DNA of 64,000 nucleotides from CAZCTC01 sp964501335 (GTDB lineage: Bacteria > Chloroflexota > Anaerolineae > B4-G1 > SLSP01): contig CAZCTC010000011.1 of assembly GCA_964501335.1 (NCBI GenBank), forward strand, positions 94,118 through 158,117, read 5' to 3'. Position 1 is the stretch's first letter. Every line of letters starts with the position of its first letter. A model generated the notes under the pieces. It was not told the origin of the DNA, did not search any database, and worked only from the letters and a program-made list of their open reading frames with translations. The position numbers were made by a program, and so were the translations under genes. Of this stretch, positions 44,285 to 53,318 are shown piece after piece.

Positions 44285-45235
44285 ATGAATAGTCAGTATG
44301 TACCACCGTATGGTCCTCTGGACGAATCCTACTGGGATGCTGTCCTGGAGGGCGGGCCCGTTTGCAGCGGCGAGGCGCCGGGGCCCTGGGTCTGGACGGA
44401 AGCGCCTGAAATTCCTCCGGCGCTCTGGGAAGAGGCCCGAACGCTCCAGAAGGAGCATGCGATTTTGTCCCTGGAAGTTGACGGCTTTAACCGGGGTGGG
44501 CTGATTGCCCATTGGAACAATGTTGAGTGCTTTGTTCCGGCTTCACACCTGCTGGCCTATCCATTCCCGGCCGATCCCACGGCGCGGGAGGCGCGGTTCC
44601 AGCAGTATCTCAGCGAACCGTTGCAGTTGTGCATTATCGAGGTCGAACCGGCGCGCAACCGCATCTTGTTGTCGGAGCGGCAGGCTTCGGAGACGCAGTC
44701 CCCTCAGGCTTCTCCCTGGCCCGACACGCTGCGTCCGGGCGCTATTTGCCATGGACGGGTGACGAGCGTTTGTCCTTTCGGGGCCTTTGTCGATATCGGT
44801 CCGCTGGAAGGTTTGATCCACATTTCGGAGATCTCCTGGGGCCGGGTGCGCCATCCCTGCGATTTCCTGGAACCGGGACGGGAACTGGATGTGATGGTGT
44901 TGGATGTTATCAAAGAGCATCAACGGGTCAGCCTGAGCCTGAAGCGACTTTGTCGTAACCCCTGGGAATCGGTTGAAGAGCGGATTCAGGTGGGGGATCA
45001 GGTGACGGGGAAGGTGGCCAGCGTAGAACGCTTCGGCATCTTTGTGGAACTTGTCGAAGGGTTGGAGGGGCTGTTGCACATTTCTGAGCTGACCGGGGTG
45101 GCGGATTTTGCTTCGCTGCAACGGCTCTATCGGGTGGGGCAACCGGTTTCCGTGCGTGTGATGGAAATTGTGCCCGGCGACCATCGGATTGTCCTGGGGC
45201 TGCCCGACCGAGGGGCGCCGTATGCCTCGGCGTAG
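44285..45235 (+). CDS. S1-domain RNA-binding protein
   Basis: A 316-residue protein with three S1-type OB folds at about 55-133, 148-218 and 232-300. The last two are typical (GAICHGRVTSVCPFGAFVDI, LEGLIHISEISWGR; GKVASVERFGIFVEL, LEGLLHISELTG); the first is degenerate. It resembles short ribosomal protein S1 homologues of non-proteobacteria and may help translation or RNA handling. AGAGGAG is 7 nt before ATG 44285. The stop overlaps ftsK by 14 nt. Confidence 0.85.
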   Translation: MNSQYVPPYGPLDESYWDAVLEGGPVCSGEAPGPWVWTEAPEIPPALWEEARTLQKEHAILSLEVDGFNRGGLIAHWNNVECFVPASHLLAYPFPADPTAREARFQQYLSEPLQLCIIEVEPARNRILLSERQASETQSPQASPWPDTLRPGAICHGRVTSVCPFGAFVDIGPLEGLIHISEISWGRVRHPCDFLEPGRELDVMVLDVIKEHQRVSLSLKRLCRNPWESVEERIQVGDQVTGKVASVERFGIFVELVEGLEGLLHISELTGVADFASLQRLYRVGQPVSVRVMEIVPGDHRIVLGLPDRGAPYASA

Positions 45236-47489
45236 TTCGCAAGCTTATCCCACGTCTAAACCGCGGGAGAGTACCTCGAAGCGTTCGTCCGGGTCTCGGA
45301 CGACCGGAAGGGGCTCTTCGGTGCCGGTTCCTGATCCAGCCTGGATGCGTTCTTCGATCCGGGTGGTAGCGGCGGCGACCGGCCCGGTCGGTCAGCAGTT
45401 TATGGCGATCGGGGTGATCGGCGTGGGGTTATTGACGGTCTTTACGATCGCGGGCTTTAATTCCGGCGATCTGATCAACAGCTGGGCCCGCTCTCTGGTC
45501 TTTATGTTTGGGTGGGGAGCTTACCCTGCCGCAGGATTTATCATGGCGTTGGGATTGCTCTGGATGCGCCATCTGGTGCATCGGCCTACATCCTGGCGCT
45601 GGCGTCCAATCGTCGGTCTGGAATTGACGCTGGCCGGACTTCTGGCCATTACGCATACGTTGATGCGGAACGGCGGTTGGGCGGTGGTGCAATCAGGCCG
45701 CGGCGGCGGTCTGGTCGGTTGGGCTTTAAGTGTTTTCTTCTCTCATTATTTAGGTCCGTTCATCACCGGTTTGATGATGGGCGGCCTGGCCTTATTTGGG
45801 ATCGGGTTGGCGTTTGATGTGACCTATGCCGATGTGCAAGGCGTGGCCTTACGTCTGGCGGCGGTCTGGCGGGAGTGGTTTGCGCAGCGCGATGCGGCGT
45901 TGTCGGGAAAGCCTTTGCCGCAGGTGACTCCACAGGCTGAGACGCCGCCGGCTCCGAAACGGCCGGCCCCGGCTCCACGCAGCAAGGAGAAAGTTGCGGC
46001 GCCGCCTGTGGCGGCTTCGGTGGCCCCGGAGCTGGAACAGCCGGAAGGGCTGCCGCCCTTTGCTTTGCTTCAGGCTCCGAAGAAAGTCGGGATGGATCCG
46101 GAGGAGATCCGGCGCAAGAGCCGGATTATCGAAGAGACCTTGAGTCAGTTCGGCATTCCGGCGCAGGTGACGGAGGTGCGTCCCGGGCCGACGGTGACGC
46201 AGTTCGGTGTGACGCCGGGCTATATCAGCCGCAACGGCAATGAGGGCGAGGAACAGCGCAAGGTGCGGGTGAGTCAGATTGCGGCGCTTTCCGACGATCT
46301 GGCGCTGGCGCTGGCATCGCGCACATTGCGTGTGGAGGCGCCCGTTCCCGGCCGGGCGGTGGTGGGAATCGAAGTGCCGAATGCGGAGATCGGATTGGTG
46401 GCGATGCGGGCGATTCTGGAAAGCCCGGAATATCGCCGCAACCGTAAGCCGCTTTGTTTCGCGGTGGGGATGGATGTTTCCGGAGGGCCGGTGCTGGCCG
46501 ATCTGGGGTCGATGCCCCATTTGCTGGTCGCGGGAACCACGGGCAGCGGTAAATCGGTCTTTGTCAAAGCGCTGGCGGCGAGTCTGGTGATGCGGAACAA
46601 GCCGGAAGAGCTGCGACTGGTGGCGATCGATCCCAAGCGGGTGGAGTTGAGCCATTTCAATGGTTTACCTCACCTTTTCGGCAAGGCCGAGACGGATCTG
46701 GAGCGGGTGATTCGGGTGCTGCGCTGGGTGGCTTATGAGATGGACAACCGGTATAAGTTGTTCGCCGAAGTTCCGGCGCGCAATCTGGATGATTTCAACA
46801 GCAAGGCGGCCCGCAAGGGGATGCCGACGCTGCCGCGGATGGTGGTGCTGATCGATGAACTGGCCGATTTGATGCTCTCGGCGCCGGAAGAGACTGAACG
46901 GACGATCTGCCGGATTGCGCAGATGGCGCGGGCGACGGGAATCCATCTGGTGGTGGCGACGCAGCGGCCCAGCACCGATGTGGTGACGGGGTTGATCAAG
47001 GCGAATTTTCCGGCCCGCATCAGTTTTGCGACGGTGAGCAGCATCGATTCCCGGGTGATTATGGATACGCCGGGCGCGGAGTCGTTGTTGGGGAAGGGCG
47101 ATATGCTCTTCCTGCCGCCGGATGCCGGTGCGCCGCGTCGGGTGCAGGCCTGTTATCTTTCGGATGAAGAGCTGGAAGCTATTGTGAATTTCTGGAAGTC
47201 GCAGCCCGATGCCAAATGGGAGCCGGCTCCCTGGGATGCGATGATCGAGGCCCGGGCGCTGGAACCGGTCAGTGCGGCGGAAGAAGAGGATGCCGATCTG
47301 CTGGAGCAGGCGATCGCGCTGGCGCGGAAGAAGGGGGCGATCTCGACTTCCGAGTTGCAGCGGCGGCTGCGGATCAGTTACAACCGGGCGGCGGTGTTGA
47401 TGGAGCAGATGGAGGAGCGTGGGGTGGTGGGACCCCAGGAGAGCGCCGGGCGACCGCGGCGGGTCAATATGGACATGGATGAGGATTAG
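45222..47489 (+). CDS. ftsK: FtsK/SpoIIIE DNA translocase
   Basis: A 755-residue DNA pump that segregates chromosome termini at the septum. N-terminal membrane region (about 40-215, four helices), a Pro/Ala-rich linker, alpha/beta motor domains with Walker A GTTGSGKS (K444), ELRLVAIDPKRVELSHFN, Walker B VVLIDELADLM and ATQRPSTDVVTGLIKANFP, and a C-terminal gamma winged-helix domain (TSELQRRLRISYNRAAVLME) that reads KOPS in the family. ATG 45222 follows GAGGGG; longer starts lack one. Xer recombinase is encoded upstream in the same block. Confidence 0.93.
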   Translation: MPRRSSQAYPTSKPRESTSKRSSGSRTTGRGSSVPVPDPAWMRSSIRVVAAATGPVGQQFMAIGVIGVGLLTVFTIAGFNSGDLINSWARSLVFMFGWGAYPAAGFIMALGLLWMRHLVHRPTSWRWRPIVGLELTLAGLLAITHTLMRNGGWAVVQSGRGGGLVGWALSVFFSHYLGPFITGLMMGGLALFGIGLAFDVTYADVQGVALRLAAVWREWFAQRDAALSGKPLPQVTPQAETPPAPKRPAPAPRSKEKVAAPPVAASVAPELEQPEGLPPFALLQAPKKVGMDPEEIRRKSRIIEETLSQFGIPAQVTEVRPGPTVTQFGVTPGYISRNGNEGEEQRKVRVSQIAALSDDLALALASRTLRVEAPVPGRAVVGIEVPNAEIGLVAMRAILESPEYRRNRKPLCFAVGMDVSGGPVLADLGSMPHLLVAGTTGSGKSVFVKALAASLVMRNKPEELRLVAIDPKRVELSHFNGLPHLFGKAETDLERVIRVLRWVAYEMDNRYKLFAEVPARNLDDFNSKAARKGMPTLPRMVVLIDELADLMLSAPEETERTICRIAQMARATGIHLVVATQRPSTDVVTGLIKANFPARISFATVSSIDSRVIMDTPGAESLLGKGDMLFLPPDAGAPRRVQACYLSDEELEAIVNFWKSQPDAKWEPAPWDAMIEARALEPVSAAEEEDADLLEQAIALARKKGAISTSELQRRLRISYNRAAVLMEQMEERGVVGPQESAGRPRRVNMDMDED

Positions 47490-47491
47490 TG

Positions 47492-48301
47492 ATGGGCCCG
47501 CTGGTCACGGCGATTATGGTGTTGATGATTCTGGCTCCCGGTCTGACGGGAGTCTTGTTCCTTTTAAATTACCGGGAGATGCCGAAACGTAAGCCGGTCG
47601 ATATCAGCGAGAAAGAGACTACGCCTTTTGAATGGGTCCAGCCGACGGTGAAGACGTTGACGGCGCAGGGCTTTCGGCGGTTGGGCGAGACGCAGGTCCG
47701 GTTGCCCTTTTCGTCAAAGCCGGGTACGGCCTGGATTATGGTCGATGCGGCGGGGACGACGTATGTCGAGGTGGTGGGGCGGCGGCCGCAAGCCCTGGCG
47801 ACCTTTATTACGCTTTTTGAAGACGGTGCGGCGCTGGAAAGCGACTGGCCTTCGGGTGAGAACATCGAAACGCCCGGGTTTTATTGTCAGGCGTTGGAGA
47901 TGGCCGTCGACGGTGCTTATCGCGAGCATCTGGCCCGGTTGGCGCTGTTTGGCAAGGGGCATGGCCCGGCGCGTACCTATCAGAGCATGGCGGATTATCT
48001 GGCGGGCTCGGAGGAGTATCGGAAACGGCATATCCGGCGTTGGATGGGGCGTGCATTTGGGTTGAATCTGGCCCGGGTGGGGGCTCTGGTCTATGCGGTG
48101 GCTGTGGGCGTTATCTTTTGGCGGACGCAGAGCTGGGTCAATGTGTCGGATGAGCAGTTGAATCAGCAGTTTCTGGGGCTTTTTTTGAGTTGGGGGCCGG
48201 CCGTGGTCTTGCCGGCGGTGGTGGGACGGGTGTTGGAAGCCGGGCATATCAAGCGGATGTTGGAGAGACGGCGTTCTATTCTTTCCAATCGGTCAAATTG
48301 A
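47492..48301 (+). CDS. Three-TM membrane protein of unknown function
   Basis: A 269-residue protein with hydrophobic helices at about 3-24, 193-213 and 228-250. The roughly 165-residue loop between the first two contains a soluble domain (TPFEWVQPTVKTLTAQGFRR). No recognised family. It begins 2 nt after the ftsK stop (GTG 47489 overlaps it) and ends 20 nt before the histidine kinase gene, so it is probably part of the same transcript. Confidence 0.55.
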   Translation: MGPLVTAIMVLMILAPGLTGVLFLLNYREMPKRKPVDISEKETTPFEWVQPTVKTLTAQGFRRLGETQVRLPFSSKPGTAWIMVDAAGTTYVEVVGRRPQALATFITLFEDGAALESDWPSGENIETPGFYCQALEMAVDGAYREHLARLALFGKGHGPARTYQSMADYLAGSEEYRKRHIRRWMGRAFGLNLARVGALVYAVAVGVIFWRTQSWVNVSDEQLNQQFLGLFLSWGPAVVLPAVVGRVLEAGHIKRMLERRRSILSNRSN

Positions 48302-48321
48302 AAAATACAGGGAATTAAAGC

Positions 48322-50661
48322 ATGGACAATCGAGGCCGTCTGCAAAGCTATGAAGAAAGGCTCCGTGCTGCCTTGGACAAAATTGTCATGGACAGCTGGC
48401 GTCCTATGTCGGGATGGATAGCGGTTGTCTTTGTGGGGATGACCTTTAACCATTTGTCGATGTCGGATGTTGTGGCTCGTCCCTGGGTGACCGGGTTTTC
48501 GGCGGGGACGGCCGTACTTTTCTTCCTGCTGTTTTTGATCCTCTGGCGGCGGCCGTTGCCGGTTCATTGGGCCCATCCTTTGGGTGCGGCGATGGCGATG
48601 GTGATCCTCTTTAATTCCCTTTTGCATCTCAGCCTGACCAACGATGTTCTCCAGACTACCAACGTAATTTTATTGTTGATCGGCGCCGGATTTATGTTTC
48701 TCTCTCTGCCCTGGTTTTTGGGGGTGGCGGTGGTCTCTCTGGTCGGCTGGCTGTGGGTAGAGCAGCAGGCACCTCACGTTTTCAGCTGGGATCATTTTGC
48801 GATTGCCCTGGTCCTGACGGTGGCGCTGGCGGTTTTTATTCAGGATGCGCGGTTACGGTCGGTGCGGCGGTTGGAGGGGCTGCGGTTGCAGCTGGAAACG
48901 TCGATCGGTGTGAGTCAGCGGATCACCTCGATTCTGGAGCTGGATGTGCTGTTGAATCAGGTGACCGAATTGATCAAAGAGAAGTACGGTTACTATTTTG
49001 TGGGAATTTTCCTGCTGGATGAAAGTCAGCAGAATGTGGTGTTGCGGGCCGGGACGGGTGAGATGGGCCGTAAATTGTTCGATGAGGGGTTCCGGCTGCG
49101 GGTGGGGAAAGACGGCCTGATCGGTTGGGCGGTCTCCCGGCGTGAGGTGGTGCGGGTCAACGATGTGGTGGGCGATGGGCGGTATATGAAATCGGAGACC
49201 GTGCCGCTGACGCGGGCTGAGTTGGTGATCCCGTTGCAGGTGGGGACCACATTGCTGGGCGCATTGGATATCCAAAGCGAACGGACGCAGGCGTTCAATC
49301 AAGACGATCTGACGGTTTTCCAGGGGTTATCGGATCAGGTTTCCATCGCCATTCAGAATGCCCTGTTGTATGAGAAAGAGCAGTCCCGGCGCCGGCTGGC
49401 GGAGACGTTGTATGAGGTCGGGCAGGCGCTTTCGCAGACACTGGATTTGCAAGAGGTGCTGGATTTGATCCTGGAGCACCTTTCTTCGATTGTGCCTTAT
49501 GACCGGGCCTCGGTGATGTTGCGCAATGAGGATGCGCTGGAGATTGCGGCCGCGCGGGGGTTCCCGTTGGCGGCGCAGCCCTCGCAGATCCGGGTCTCGA
49601 TCAAGGCCGACGATGTTTACGATCAGGTGTGCCGGATGCAGCAGCCGTTGACCATTCCGGATGTGCTGGAACGACCCGACTGGCAGCATGTAGCGGGGTT
49701 GCCGCAGGCGCGTTCCTGGCTGGGGGCTCCCTTGATCCGTTCCGGGCAGGTGATCGGGATGTTCTCGCTGACGCGAGAGGCTCCCAATCCTTATACCTCG
49801 GACGATGCGGCATTGGCCACTGCCTTTGCCGGTCAGGCGGCCATTGTGCTGGAAAATGCGCGGTTGTATGCCAATGTCACCCGGGCCTACGAACAGTTGG
49901 GCCGGCTGGATCGCACCAAGTCCGATTTTATCAATATTGCTTCGCATGAGCTGCGTACGCCGTTGACGTTGCTGCGGGGGTACAGCCAGATCCTGCTGCG
50001 CGATCCGGCGATTGTGGGAAATCCTACCTTGTATCAAATGATGGAAGGGATTATGTTGGGGACCAGCCGCTTGCATGAGATCATCGACAGCATGCTGGAT
50101 GTGGCGAAGATCGACAGCGGGGCCCTGGAGTTGCATCGTGAGCCGCTGTCGTTGCATAAGTTGATGGAATCGGTGGCCGGGACTTTCAAGCGCGATCTTT
50201 CGGAGCGGCAGATACAACTGGAGATCGATGCGTTGCAGAATTTGCCGGATATTGAGGCGGATACGGCGGCGCTGCGAAAGGTTTTTACCAATTTGATTGT
50301 CAATGCGATCAAGTACACACCGGACGGTGGGCGGATTACTTTATGTGGGCGGGTGTTGCCGCGCAACCGGACCGATTTGCCGGAAGGCGGGGTGGAGATC
50401 CAGGTACAGGATACCGGGATCGGGATCGATCCGCAGTTCCACGATTTGATTTTCACCAAGTTCTATCAGACCGGCGAGGTAGCATTGCATTCGACCGGGC
50501 GCACCAAGTTCAAGGGCGGGGGGCCCGGGTTGGGGCTGGCCATCGCCAAAGGGATTGTGGAAGCGCACGGCGGGCGGGTGTGGGTGGAAAGCGCCGGCTA
50601 TGATGAAGAGGCCTGTCCGGGAAGCACCTTCTTTGTGATGTTGCCTCTGCGTAAGGGATAA
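48322..50661 (+). CDS. Membrane sensor histidine kinase with two GAF domains
   Basis: A 779-residue kinase. Residues 28-170 hold about five TM helices; GAF1 about 190-345; GAF2 about 365-520; HisKA with H542 in IASHELRTPLTLLRGYSQ; HATPase with NAIKYTPDGG, DTGIGI and GGGPGLGLAIAKG. An insertion is present between the G1 and G2 boxes. The two GAF domains suggest sensing of a small ligand or redox state. No response regulator is adjacent. It is the last gene of the 36-50.7 kb block and is followed by a hairpin. Confidence 0.9.
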   Translation: MDNRGRLQSYEERLRAALDKIVMDSWRPMSGWIAVVFVGMTFNHLSMSDVVARPWVTGFSAGTAVLFFLLFLILWRRPLPVHWAHPLGAAMAMVILFNSLLHLSLTNDVLQTTNVILLLIGAGFMFLSLPWFLGVAVVSLVGWLWVEQQAPHVFSWDHFAIALVLTVALAVFIQDARLRSVRRLEGLRLQLETSIGVSQRITSILELDVLLNQVTELIKEKYGYYFVGIFLLDESQQNVVLRAGTGEMGRKLFDEGFRLRVGKDGLIGWAVSRREVVRVNDVVGDGRYMKSETVPLTRAELVIPLQVGTTLLGALDIQSERTQAFNQDDLTVFQGLSDQVSIAIQNALLYEKEQSRRRLAETLYEVGQALSQTLDLQEVLDLILEHLSSIVPYDRASVMLRNEDALEIAAARGFPLAAQPSQIRVSIKADDVYDQVCRMQQPLTIPDVLERPDWQHVAGLPQARSWLGAPLIRSGQVIGMFSLTREAPNPYTSDDAALATAFAGQAAIVLENARLYANVTRAYEQLGRLDRTKSDFINIASHELRTPLTLLRGYSQILLRDPAIVGNPTLYQMMEGIMLGTSRLHEIIDSMLDVAKIDSGALELHREPLSLHKLMESVAGTFKRDLSERQIQLEIDALQNLPDIEADTAALRKVFTNLIVNAIKYTPDGGRITLCGRVLPRNRTDLPEGGVEIQVQDTGIGIDPQFHDLIFTKFYQTGEVALHSTGRTKFKGGGPGLGLAIAKGIVEAHGGRVWVESAGYDEEACPGSTFFVMLPLRKG

Positions 50662-50675
50662 GATTTGTTTGGATC

Positions 50676-50714
50676 AAAATGCGACGCGCCGGCTTTGCCG
50701 GCGCGTCGCATTTT
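50676..50714 (+). terminator. GC-rich hairpin at the end of the 14-kb gene block
   Basis: Perfect arms AAAATGCGACGCGCCGGC and GCCGGCGCGTCGCATTTT with loop TTT (50676-50714), 14 nt after the kinase stop. The A/T-rich outer arms and GC core resemble the family A palindromes, but the loop differs and no flanks are present. Confidence 0.7.
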
Positions 50715-50732
50715 GAGTTCAGGCTCTTTTAT

Positions 50733-50760
50733 TTGACGATTTGCCCTTTTCTTGTATAAT
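50733..50760 (+). promoter_or_regulatory. Sigma-A-type promoter of the LURP-like gene
   Basis: -35 TTGACG (50733-50738), 16-bp spacer, perfect -10 TATAAT (50755-50760), 47 nt before the start codon. Confidence 0.8.
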
Positions 50761-50807
50761 CTGGCCTCCAACCAAGGAATTTTCTAAATCTTTTCAGGAG
50801 GAACCCG

Positions 50808-51395
50808 ATGGCTTCGTTACATCCCGCATTCCAACAGACTCAGTATTTGTTCCGGCGCAAGGTCATGAAACTGCTTGGGGGAGCGTTCCATATCTACGAC
50901 ACCAACAACAACGTCCTTTTCTTCGCCGAACAGAAGGCCTTTAAGCTGAAGGAAGATCTGCGGATCTATTCCGATGAGAAGAAGACCACCGAGCTGATTT
51001 CTATCAAGGCGCAGAGCGCGATCGATTTCAGCGCGACCTACGTGGTTCAGGATTCCACCACCGGAGAGGTGGTCGGGTCGCTGCGCCGCAAGGGGCTCAA
51101 GTCGCTTTTCAAGGACGAATGGCAGATTATGGACGGCAACAGCCAGGTTGTCGGTAAGCTGGCTGAAGCCAGCGCGCTTTGGGCGACCCTGAGCCGCATC
51201 ATCAACCTGATTCCGCAGAAGTACGTGGTGCTCGATAACAACGGTACCGAAGTGGCCCGGATCGAGCAGTCCATTGATCCCATTGTGTTGAAGTACAACT
51301 TCTATATTCCCGAGCCCCAGCCCGCGGTTGATCGCCGGTTGTTGATTGCTTCGGGGATTTTGCTGGCTGCGGTCGAAGGTCGCCAGGAAGGGTAA
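50808..51395 (+). CDS. LURP-one-related (tubby-like fold) protein
   Basis: A 195-residue protein resembling the LURP-one-related/YxjI family: a beta-rich barrel (YLFRRKVMKLLGGAFHIYD, VLFFAEQKAFKLKEDLRIY, TTGEVVGSLRRKGLKSLFKD, WQIMDGNSQVVGKLAE) ending in a C-terminal hydrophobic helix. The family has a tubby-like fold, suggested to act at membranes; the bacterial role is unknown. CAGGAGG precedes ATG 50808. It has its own promoter and terminator, so it is monocistronic; codon usage looks like that of a well-expressed gene. Confidence 0.8.
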   Translation: MASLHPAFQQTQYLFRRKVMKLLGGAFHIYDTNNNVLFFAEQKAFKLKEDLRIYSDEKKTTELISIKAQSAIDFSATYVVQDSTTGEVVGSLRRKGLKSLFKDEWQIMDGNSQVVGKLAEASALWATLSRIINLIPQKYVVLDNNGTEVARIEQSIDPIVLKYNFYIPEPQPAVDRRLLIASGILLAAVEGRQEG

Positions 51396-51410
51396 TTCCT
51401 TTTTTTGAAT

Positions 51411-51450
51411 AAAAAATCGCGCGCTCCTCTTTGAGGGGCGCGCGATTTTT
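51411..51450 (+). terminator. Rho-independent terminator
   Basis: Arms AAAAATCGCGCGCTCCTC and GAGGGGCGCGCGATTTTT, loop TTT, followed by GCGTTTTTTT, 20 nt after the LURP-like gene. Confidence 0.85.
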
Positions 51451-51645
51451 GCGTTTTTTTGGGTTAACTGTCTTGAAAATAGGCTACGCCGGCCCTCTAT
51501 CCCCCCTGCCCCCCTTTCCCCCAAAGACGCAGATGGGGAAAAGGGGGGAATTGGTTGTTAAGGGGAATTTGCACGCCTTCCGAGGCGTGCAAATTCCCCC
51601 TTCCCCCTTTTTTTGCTCCGCCGCATTGCAGGCGCCTTCTGGCTG
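51451..51645 (-). repeat. Family C repeat, copy 3, hairpin flipped against flank
   Basis: A C-rich stretch (51501-51550) like that of family B precedes a hairpin at 51562-51599 (arms GGGGAATTTGCACGCCT and AGGCGTGCAAATTCCCC, + strand loop TCCG). Downstream TTTTTTTGCTCCGCCGCATT and GCAGGCGCC is the reverse complement of the upstream module of copies 1 and 2. Confidence 0.75.
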
Positions 51646-51715
51646 GATCGAGGGAAGGGAATTTTTCGTTCATAATTTCGCGCGCCTCCGAATGCGCGCG
51701 AAATTATGAGGTTTT
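51646..51715 (-). repeat. Family A repeat, reverse flank
   Basis: TGGATCGAGGGAAGGGAATT (reverse right flank) leads to hairpin 51671-51708 (arms CATAATTTCGCGCGC and GCGCGCGAAATTATG, loop CTCCGAAT), followed by GAGGTTTTTTCC. It ends next to the stop of the aldo/keto reductase. Confidence 0.75.
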
Positions 51716-51721
51716 TTCCTT

Positions 51722-52714
51722 TTATCTCCCCAATATTCGATCGATTTCGGCCATCTGGGCGGAGGTGAGGGGGCCGAAATCCATGGCGCCGGCGTTCTCT
51801 TCGACCTGGGCGACGGTTTTGAAGCCGGGGATGGGGACGGTCATGGGGCTGCGGGCCCAGATCCAGGCAAGGGCGCCTTGCGCGAGGGTGCGGCCGTTGC
51901 TGGTGAGTACGTCGCGGATGGCGGCGAGGTTGTCGAGCCAGGCCTGGGTGGGTTTGCCATTTTGGAAGCCGGGATGCCAGCTGGCATGATGGCGGACGTC
52001 GTCGGTTTTGAAGCTGGTATCGGGGGCGAATTTGCCGGTCAGGAGCCCCATTCCCAGCGGGCCGCGGTTCATGCTGCCCAGGTTCTGCTTTTCACAGAAG
52101 GCCAGCAGTTCCATGTTGCCGTCGAGGACGCTCAGCTGTTGCTGGATGACGCTGCAATTGGGCGTGGCGGCGAAGGCGCGGATGGCGTCGAGCCGGTCGG
52201 TGCTCCAGCCGTAGGTGCGGATTTTGCCTTCGGCGACCAGTTGGTCGAGTATGTCGCGGGCTTCGAGGGCATGTTCGAAGGTGAGGCCCCAGACGTGGAT
52301 CAGGTAGACATCGATGTAATCAGTTTCCAGGCGGCGGAGGCTGGCGACGATGTCGTCACGCAGGTGGGGGGCGATATTGCTGTCGGCTTCGTCTTCTCTG
52401 TTGTAGGCCCAGACTTCCTTTTTGTTTTCATCGACGGTGTAGCCGAATTTGGTGGCGATGACGATCTGATCGCGGTGGCCTTTGACGGCCTGGGCCAGAA
52501 GCTGTTCGCTGTGGCCGGCGCCGTAGTTGGCGGCGGTGTCGAAGAAGTTGACGCCCAGGTCGATGGCGCGGTGCAGGGCGCGGAGGGATTCGGCGTCGTC
52601 GACGGTGCTCATGCCGGCGGGGGTGCCGTTCAGGGTCCAGGGGCCGCCGATGGCCCAGCAGCCCATGCCCATGGCGGAGACTTCGATATTGCAATGGCCG
52701 AGTGTGCGTTTCAT
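51722..52714 (-). CDS. Aldo/keto reductase, paralogue 1
   Basis: A 330-residue NADPH-dependent oxidoreductase of the aldo/keto reductase superfamily (TIM barrel). Catalytic tetrad visible: Asp in NFFDTAANYGAG with its Tyr, Lys in IVIATKFG, His in VYLIHVWG. Cofactor-binding C-terminal segment VPIPGFKTVAQVEENAGAMD. It resembles AKR11/IolS-like enzymes. AAGGAA precedes ATG 52714. A second related gene on the same strand lies 600 bp upstream, separated by three repeat units. Confidence 0.88.
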   Translation of the reverse strand: MKRTLGHCNIEVSAMGMGCWAIGGPWTLNGTPAGMSTVDDAESLRALHRAIDLGVNFFDTAANYGAGHSEQLLAQAVKGHRDQIVIATKFGYTVDENKKEVWAYNREDEADSNIAPHLRDDIVASLRRLETDYIDVYLIHVWGLTFEHALEARDILDQLVAEGKIRTYGWSTDRLDAIRAFAATPNCSVIQQQLSVLDGNMELLAFCEKQNLGSMNRGPLGMGLLTGKFAPDTSFKTDDVRHHASWHPGFQNGKPTQAWLDNLAAIRDVLTSNGRTLAQGALAWIWARSPMTVPIPGFKTVAQVEENAGAMDFGPLTSAQMAEIDRILGR

Positions 52715-52738
52715 GTTTAGTTCCTTGTGTATTTATTT

Positions 52739-53270
52739 GTGTGAGGCGCTTGTGGCGTCCCGCAACCGGTACTTTTTCGGTACGATGCGCCGCGCAGGAT
52801 GCTACGCGAGGGAGAGAATTTTTTGTTTGTGTTTTGGCGCGCTTCAGAAAGCGCGCCAAAACACGGGCTTTTTTCTTTTGCATTTTCCGGGCTAATTGCA
52901 CGGTGACGATCTTTTTTGTTTTGTGTTGCTCAGGCCTTTTTTCGTCCCGCAATGGGTACTTTTTCTGTACGATGCGCCGCGCAGGATCGGGAGAGAGAAT
53001 TTTTTATTTATATTGTGGGCGGCTTTCTGAAGCCGCCCACAATATGGTTTTTTTTCTTCCATGTTTTCCGGGCTAACCGCAGGGTGACGGCTTTTTATTC
53101 TATGCGGCTCAGGCCTTTTTTCGTCCCGCAACCGGTACTTTTTCTGTACGATGCGCCGCGCGGTGCGAAGCAGGGAGAGAGAATTTTTGATTTATTTTTT
53201 CGGTGGCTTTCTCAAGCCGCCGAAAAAATGGGCTTCTTTTCTGTGTTCCCTGGTGCCTTTGTGGTGGAAT
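52739..53270 (-). repeat. Three tandem reverse-oriented family A repeats
   Basis: Three copies spaced about 180 bp. Each has GTCCCGCAA..GG(T)TACTTTTTC ... GTACGATGCGCCGCGC ... GGGAGAGAAT upstream. Hairpins: 52829-52864 (GTGTTTTGGCGCGCTT, loop CAGA), 53010-53045 (ATATTGTGGGCGGCTT, loop TCTG), 53194-53229 (ATTTTTTCGGTGGCTT, loop TCTC, one G-T pair). Each ends in TTTTCCGGGCTAA or a similar left flank. They fill the gap between two aldo/keto reductase genes. Confidence 0.88.
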
Positions 53271-53318
53271 CGGGATTTTTTTGTTTTCCTGGCCGGCCGT
53301 ACAGATCAGTTTTTTTGG

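Noticed and set aside
52739..53270. Possible CRISPR-like array
   Set aside because: Three similar units occur, but they are about 180 bp apart with similar, not unique, sequence between hairpins, the palindromes differ, and no cas gene is present.
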